Shown here: positions 59,401-64,000 of the stretch, in pieces
Layout: each line of letters begins with the position of its first letter
Numbering within the stretch: position 1 is the first letter of the stretch
Source: Brachypodius melanocephalos
Lineage: Eukaryota > Chordata > Aves > Passeriformes > Pycnonotidae
Direction: 5' to 3'
Assembly (NCBI GenBank): GCA_013398615.1
Contig: VZSR01000393.1
Span: 2,892,060 to 2,956,059 of the forward strand
Length of the DNA: 64,000 bases
Position numbers and translations under genes: made by a program
The notes under the pieces: generated by a model
Database searches by the model: none
Told to the model about the DNA's origin: nothing
The model's input: only the letters and a program-made list of their open reading frames with translations

Positions 59401-59699
59401 CCCTCAGGTATCAGCTCCTGGGAACTGCAACAGCATCCCTTGGATATTCTCTGTTTGCACAGAAATCCACTCCTGTGCTCGCAAACTCCTCCCATTCATT
59501 CCACATTAATGCTTGTTAATCTTGCATTCGATTCTGCAGAGCGCACACGAGGGAAGCTCAGACAGTGTCGTGTTATTTTATACCACCCAGGCAACTTTTT
59601 AGAGTTACTAAAATTGTGCCTTCTTAAAAGAGTTACTTCTTGCCCTCCCACCATCCCCAAAAGCACATTTCAAAAGCCAGGACCGAACTTTACACTTAC
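56481..59699. other. Region upstream of CRISPLD2, no coding exon recognised
   Basis: Unique, relatively GC-rich sequence with scattered CpGs (57440-57500 and 57660-57860) and the TAGCCTGGGATC repeat. If the distal candidate exons are real, this is the first CRISPLD2 intron. No USP10-like coding sequence was seen. Confidence 0.6.
58924..59003. repeat. Short interrupted repeat, TAGCCTGGGATC x4
   Basis: Four exact copies of the 12-mer lie at 58924-58935, 58952-58963, 58974-58985 and 58992-59003. The start-to-start spacing shrinks (28, 22, 18 bp). It is a small degenerate minisatellite. Confidence 0.9.
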
Positions 59700-59746
59700 C
59701 TTGCTGAGTACTTTCAAGCCTCCAGGTAACAGCAGCTCCTCCAAGC
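59700..59746 (-). other. Candidate upstream exon (minus strand, 47 nt)
   Basis: The segment sits between an acceptor (TTTTCCACAAGCAG) and a consensus donor CAAG|GTAAGT, the best donor in the upstream region. One frame is open throughout (reads LGGAAVTWRLESTQQ, not recognised). If it is spliced to the acceptor before the CRISPLD2 ATG, its coding frame hits TGA, so it would then be 5' UTR. It could instead be the end of a first exon whose TSS lies near 59870, below a CATAAATA box (about 59900). Confidence 0.35.
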
Positions 59747-60133
59747 CTGCTTGTGGAAAATAAATTAACGTATCTGAAATATTTAAACGAGGAGGAGGGA
59801 GGGGAAAAGGATGGAATAAGCCTCAGAAGGTGCGAGATGTGCAAGGTCTCGGCTCAGAAACTCGGACCAAGTGCAGTCTCACAGAGCTCCCCAGTGGTAT
59901 TTATGCTCTCCAGGCAGAGGGGAGAACCCTGGATCATCCCCTGTGACAACGGGCGTGGAGCAAGGACGAAAAGGAGAGGGAGGGGAAAAGAGGGGGGGAA
60001 AAAAGCCACGAGGAGAGGGGTGTTGGTTGGGATCGCAGCAGCTCAAGGGCAGTCATTGGGGCTCGGAGGAGCAGGACCATCCTCCCTGAGGAGGGAGGGA
60101 GGAGGAGGAGGAGGAGGAAGGCAGCCTCCGGTC

Positions 60134-60243
60134 CTATAAAAGTGTTGGCTGTGCTGTCCCCAGCAGTCGGCTCTGGCACTCGCAGCCAGGAATTCCAGGG
60201 GCACGGGGAATCCTCCCGGCACAGGGGGGACCGCGATGCCCCG
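60134..60243 (+). promoter_or_regulatory. Candidate + strand TATA promoter and short first exon
   Basis: CTATAAAAG at 60134-60142 is preceded by a purine-rich GGA tract (60091-60121). A start near 60165 would give a leader of about 70 nt, then ATGCCCCG followed by a donor-like GTGAGG at 60244. Unspliced, that ATG would stop at once (MPR-stop). The orientation is opposite to CRISPLD2, which suggests a divergent promoter. No downstream + strand exons were recognised. Confidence 0.3.
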
Positions 60244-60588
60244 GTGAGGGGCTCCGGTGGCAAGGGAGAGGGAATTCCAAAAGGAATTTTCTCTGCAAGG
60301 GACTAAACCCAGCTGTCTCCCCCCGGCTGCCGGTTCAGCCATTCCGGCTCCTCACAGTGAACTGATTTTCCAGCTCCAGCCCCCTCAGTAAACCCCATGG
60401 AATCCCCCTTTTTTTTTCCAGAGCTGGACTTTTGCTGGGAACAGGAGATTAATCGCACTCTGTAGCTCGCTGCCAAAGCTCTCCCAGCGCTGACATTCCC
60501 CAAACTCCGCCGCTGCTCCGGGGCTAGAGAGGGAGCTCCAGGGAATAGGGAATGCAGAAAGTTGGTGGAACACGCAGGCAGGACTCAC

Positions 60589-60646
60589 CTCTCCGCCGAT
60601 GGCCCAACAGCTGCAGCTTTGGCATCCAGCTCCGTGGTTTTACTCA
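60589..60646 (-). other. Candidate upstream exon (minus strand, 58 nt)
   Basis: It is bounded by acceptor TTTCCTTTCACAG and donor GAGAG|GTGAGT. One frame is open (SKTTELDAKAAAVGPSAE) and its phase matches the 47-nt candidate exon at 59700-59746. The product is not recognised. It may be an alternative CRISPLD2 5' UTR exon or chance. Confidence 0.28.
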
Positions 60647-62733
60647 CTGTGAAAGGAAACGATTGAGCAAAAGACAAGCTAAAAGTTCCTTCCTTTTTCT
60701 CGAAGTAAACAAACAGGGAAAACCCAAACCGCTATCGTAAGTAACAAGGAGAGCGTGTCACGGAACCTCCGAGCTGCTGCAGCATCCGAGGGATTCCCGT
60801 GGGATTCCCGTGGGATCCTCATCCCTGCGGGGTCAGCACATCCCCAGGGATGTCCCCCCGAGGAGGGGCACCAGCCACACCCAGCACGGAGCCAGGGGAG
60901 CACCCATCTCCTCCTGGGAGCTGGCACAGCCAAGAAAAGCAGCTGTGATTTTTCCAAATCCTCTGCCTCGTCCTCTTTCCAAAGTTCTTGGGGGAAAAAA
61001 AAAAAAAAAAAAAAAATCCTTCCATTCTTCTGACCAGTCAATATTTATTTCTCCAGGCAAAACACCAGCCACTTTTATTTACTGTTTACTGGAGGGAGTT
61101 TACAAGATACTCCCAGAGGTTTGTTTAAATCCAGAGGCGCTCAGAAAGCAGAGGGACATTTATCAAACTCGTTCAACAGAGCAGGAGCAGAGGAGCAAAT
61201 ATTGGCAGCTCGGAGAGCACCACTGCTCCGAGCAAAGACAAGAACCCTCTGAGGTCAGCACCAAGGCTGATTCCATCTCCGACGCCATTTTTCTGAGAAT
61301 TTTTCAAGAAGGAACGGACTATCATCACTGGGGTTGTATCTTCCTGCCCATTTCAAGCTGAGATGGGCACCCAGTGCTCACCAGGCAGTGCTCACCAGGC
61401 AGCCCCAGCCCCACAGCCTGGTCCAGCCACTCCAGCCCCTCTGGCTGCTCTCCCTGCTGCCCACACTCTCCCAGCTGTATTTATAAAGAGTTTCTATTTA
61501 CTTCCAAACAAACTGTCTATGGGAACCAACACTGTGTGGTGCAGCAGTTGGACCTGGCACTTCTGCCCTGCCAGGAGCCATTCAGCACAGTTTGCTCCCA
61601 AAAAAAGCTCAGACTTTGACACCAACACGGGCAACTCAAAGACCACCCAGAGCTGGGTTGACAGGAGGTTCTGCACTGCTTTACCGTAAAATCACTCTAT
61701 CTTCTTTTTTCCCCTTGCTCTTATGTTTCCCTCTAGATCTGTGAGTTTGCTGTAGGATTATTTAATTAGCTGAAAGATGCTGCAGCCCCTCCAACTCCTA
61801 ATTTCCCCCAAACACACTGAATTTCACCCCAACACAGTGAACCCTCATGCCCCTACACAGGCTGCCACCCCAAAACCAGGCAGCTCCCCAGCCCTGACTC
61901 ACAGCCCTCAGAAGGTGCTGCTCACTCCAATTACCATAAAGCTGAATTAACTCATTTTAAATCTCACATACCGATGTACAAATAATTTCCAGACCTCAGA
62001 GGAATTTGGTATTTTGTAATCTCCGCAAATATCCCTATGGGAAATGAATCCCTGTAGGATGGTTTGGGCTGTCTGATTGCTCCATCAACCTGGCTGCTTT
62101 ACAAAGATTTGATTTATTTTTTTTTTTTTTTTTAATATACACCAGGATGGTTTCACTGTACAAGACACACACAGGGCCTGGTTGTGCTCAGGGATGAGCA
62201 CAGCCTGGAACAAGAATTTTTACCCACCTCATTTTGTCTTGAGTCAGCAGCTTGGGGTCATATGTTCCACCAAAGCCAAAACAATCAGAAGTTACTTTTA
62301 ATCATTCCTCGTTATTACTGCCTTGATTATAACGTCTCCATTTCATATGTGGTAAAAGCCACATAAAGCAGGCTGCATATATAAGTATATATTAGCAGAG
62401 ACGCTTTTAATGGAATAGCCAATGAATGGGAAGAGACACAGATTTCCCTGTGCCCTCCTAATTGACCAGGCAGACAGTGAGTCTTGATCTCCACTGGAAT
62501 TAATGCCCCTTAATTTCCTTCTCAAACACAGCTCGGCAGGAATGGCCCCAAAGCAGGGCAGGGTGAGAGGCACAGAGCTACAGGGGATTCCCTGCTTTGA
62601 CTCCTGCTCCGGAGCAGAGGGAGCACAAGAGGATGAACAGGGAGAAGAAAATCCAGTGGCAGCAGGGAACCTGCAGGAATTTATCTGTGCTCACCAACAG
62701 CGAGAGCACAGGGGGAGCAGCAGCCCCTGAGCT

Positions 62734-62809
62734 GCTCCTGACAGACACAGCCACGTTCAGGTTTGGGAAACGCTCCTGATGGGCACAGCCATGCTCAGGT
62801 TTGGGGAAT
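62734..62809. repeat. Two-copy 38-bp tandem duplication
   Basis: Units at 62734-62771 and 62772-62809 share GCTCCTGA, CACAGCCA and TCAGGTTTGGG in the same register, with a few substitutions. Confidence 0.85.
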
Positions 62810-63398
62810 CACCCCCCCGTTTGCTGCCTGCTCACATGCCCCTCCTGCCTGGGCTGTCTTTACCTGAGGGAGTGAAGAAATCCCTGCCACATCCATCACT
62901 CCAGCAGGGTGGAGATGCCCCTCTCTTGACCATGATGCAATCCAGAGGCTGCCACACCAGCAGATGAATTAACATTCATGTTAATTACAATCTGGATCCT
63001 GGGCATCCAGATCAGAGGAGGGAAAGCCAGGCATTGATGGATTTATATTCCCAAACACAATTACCTGGCACTGTGAGTCCCTGTTTGTTCTTTCTTGATG
63101 CTCTCCTGTTTTGGGGTAGCCTGGACTGGCCACCCAGGTTCACGTGCAGCTTCTCCACCTTCTCATACTAAAGAATATTCCCCCAAATGCTTCAGGAGCT
63201 GATGATGAGCAAGAAAACAACTCCCATAGATCAACCCCGTTTCATTGGTCACCAGGAAGATTCCCACCAGGAAAAAGCTGATGTAGAACAATGAAATAAG
63301 GACACAAGCTGCAGCAATTTCAGAAAATTTAGGGGACACCATTGACTGCACTAAGTACAAATCAAATGTGAACTGAATTCTACAAAATTCTTCTCCAT

Positions 63399-63583
63399 GA
63401 AGGTGGTGAGGCACAGGTTTTCCAGAGAAGCTGTGGCTGCCCCATCCCTGGAGGAGTTTAAGGCAAGGTTGGACAGGGCTTGGAGCAAATTGGCCTAGTG
63501 GAAAGTGTCCCTGCCCATGGCAGGGGGTGGCACGAGATGAGTTTCAATGTCCTTTCAACCCCCATCAGTCTGGGATTCCATGA
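63399..63583 (+). mobile_element. CR1 3' end upstream of CRISPLD2
   Basis: GAAGGTGGTGAGGCACAGG, AGAAGCTGTGGCTGCCCC, GTGTCCCTGCCCATGGCAGG and a terminal GGGATTCCATG identify a 5'-truncated CR1 in + orientation. Confidence 0.9.
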
Positions 63584-64000
63584 AAACCCCTCACCTTGTT
63601 CCTACAGCTCCTGACATTCCCTGGTAACATCTGCAGACTGGAACAGTTCAGGACCCTTAACCCAGCACTCACCTTTGGAGATTTCACCCCCGACCAGGTG
63701 AACTGTTATCACAACCTCTGCAGCCCTCACACATGATTATTTACCAATATAAAAGATTCCCAAAAACCCCTTTGGGTCATTAAGACAGCTCAAAACAAAC
63801 CCCCAGCTGCAGGAATCTCCCCATGTTGGGAACACCCCCTGCACGTCCAAGGCTTGCTCCTAATTCCTAGTGAAAAGCAGAGGATTTGGAGCACATTTGC
63901 AAAGATAAACCCTCTGCTGACTGCTCAGGATCCATTCTTGGAGCTGGACCCCCAGACCTGGCCCAGCCCTGAGGGACATCAGAGCTCTAATCACCATCTC

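Larger units (their letters stand above)
60647..64000. other. Upstream flank to window end, no gene recognised
   Basis: It contains a triplet of CGTGGGAT(T)CC-like units (60790-60820), poly(A) 60995-61016, a 14-bp direct duplication near 61373-61400, poly(T) 62117-62133, the 38-bp duplication and a CR1 at 63399-63583. Confidence 0.6.

Noticed and set aside
1..64000. CRISPR arrays, bacterial operons, tRNA or rRNA genes
   Set aside because: No direct-repeat/spacer array, no tRNA cloverleaf with A/B boxes and no rRNA segment was recognised. The window is vertebrate genomic DNA.

Overview
This is vertebrate nuclear DNA, almost certainly from a bird and probably a passerine. There are no prokaryotic-style genes. 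The interspersed repeats are 3' ends of CR1 retrotransposons with avian-type termini, and short exons separated by GT-AG introns make up one vertebrate gene.

The gene is CRISPLD2 (cysteine-rich secretory protein LCCL domain containing 2, also called LGL1) on the minus strand. I rebuilt all 14 coding exons, from the start codon at 55737 to the stop at 33439. Every junction keeps frame and the sum is 1512 nt, or 503 residues plus stop. The predicted protein has a signal peptide, a basic RSKR cleavage-type site, a CAP (SCP/PR-1) domain, a variable linker and two LCCL domains. A 3' UTR of about 3.3 kb runs down to an AATAAA near 30144.

The 5' end is less certain. Two arrangements are visible. 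One is a minus-strand TATA box with a CpG-rich flank at about 56.15-56.45 kb. The other is a more distal region at 59.7-60.65 kb with candidate 5' exons and a TATA box pointing the opposite way (+ strand). A compact CpG cluster lies inside the first coding intron (54.08 kb).

Layout: 1-30 kb is intergenic, with AT-rich minisatellites, a retroviral LTR-like fragment (about 3.3-3.9 kb), a CR1 ending in an 18-bp tandem array (8.6-8.9 kb), a 100-N assembly gap (12375-12474), a CpG-rich patch (25.56-26.28 kb) and a CCTTG microsatellite (28.69 kb). The span 30.1-55.7 kb is CRISPLD2 with CR1 insertions in its introns. The span 55.7-64 kb is upstream DNA with promoter candidates, small tandem duplications and one CR1 copy. 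From human 16q24 gene order, ZDHHC7 would be expected below coordinate 1 and USP10 above 64000. I found coding exons of neither.

I found no evidence of an undescribed multi-gene system. The most useful leads are regulatory: an intronic SRF (CArG)-type cluster, the opposed promoter signals near 60 kb, the possible 5' exons, and the intronic CpG cluster.
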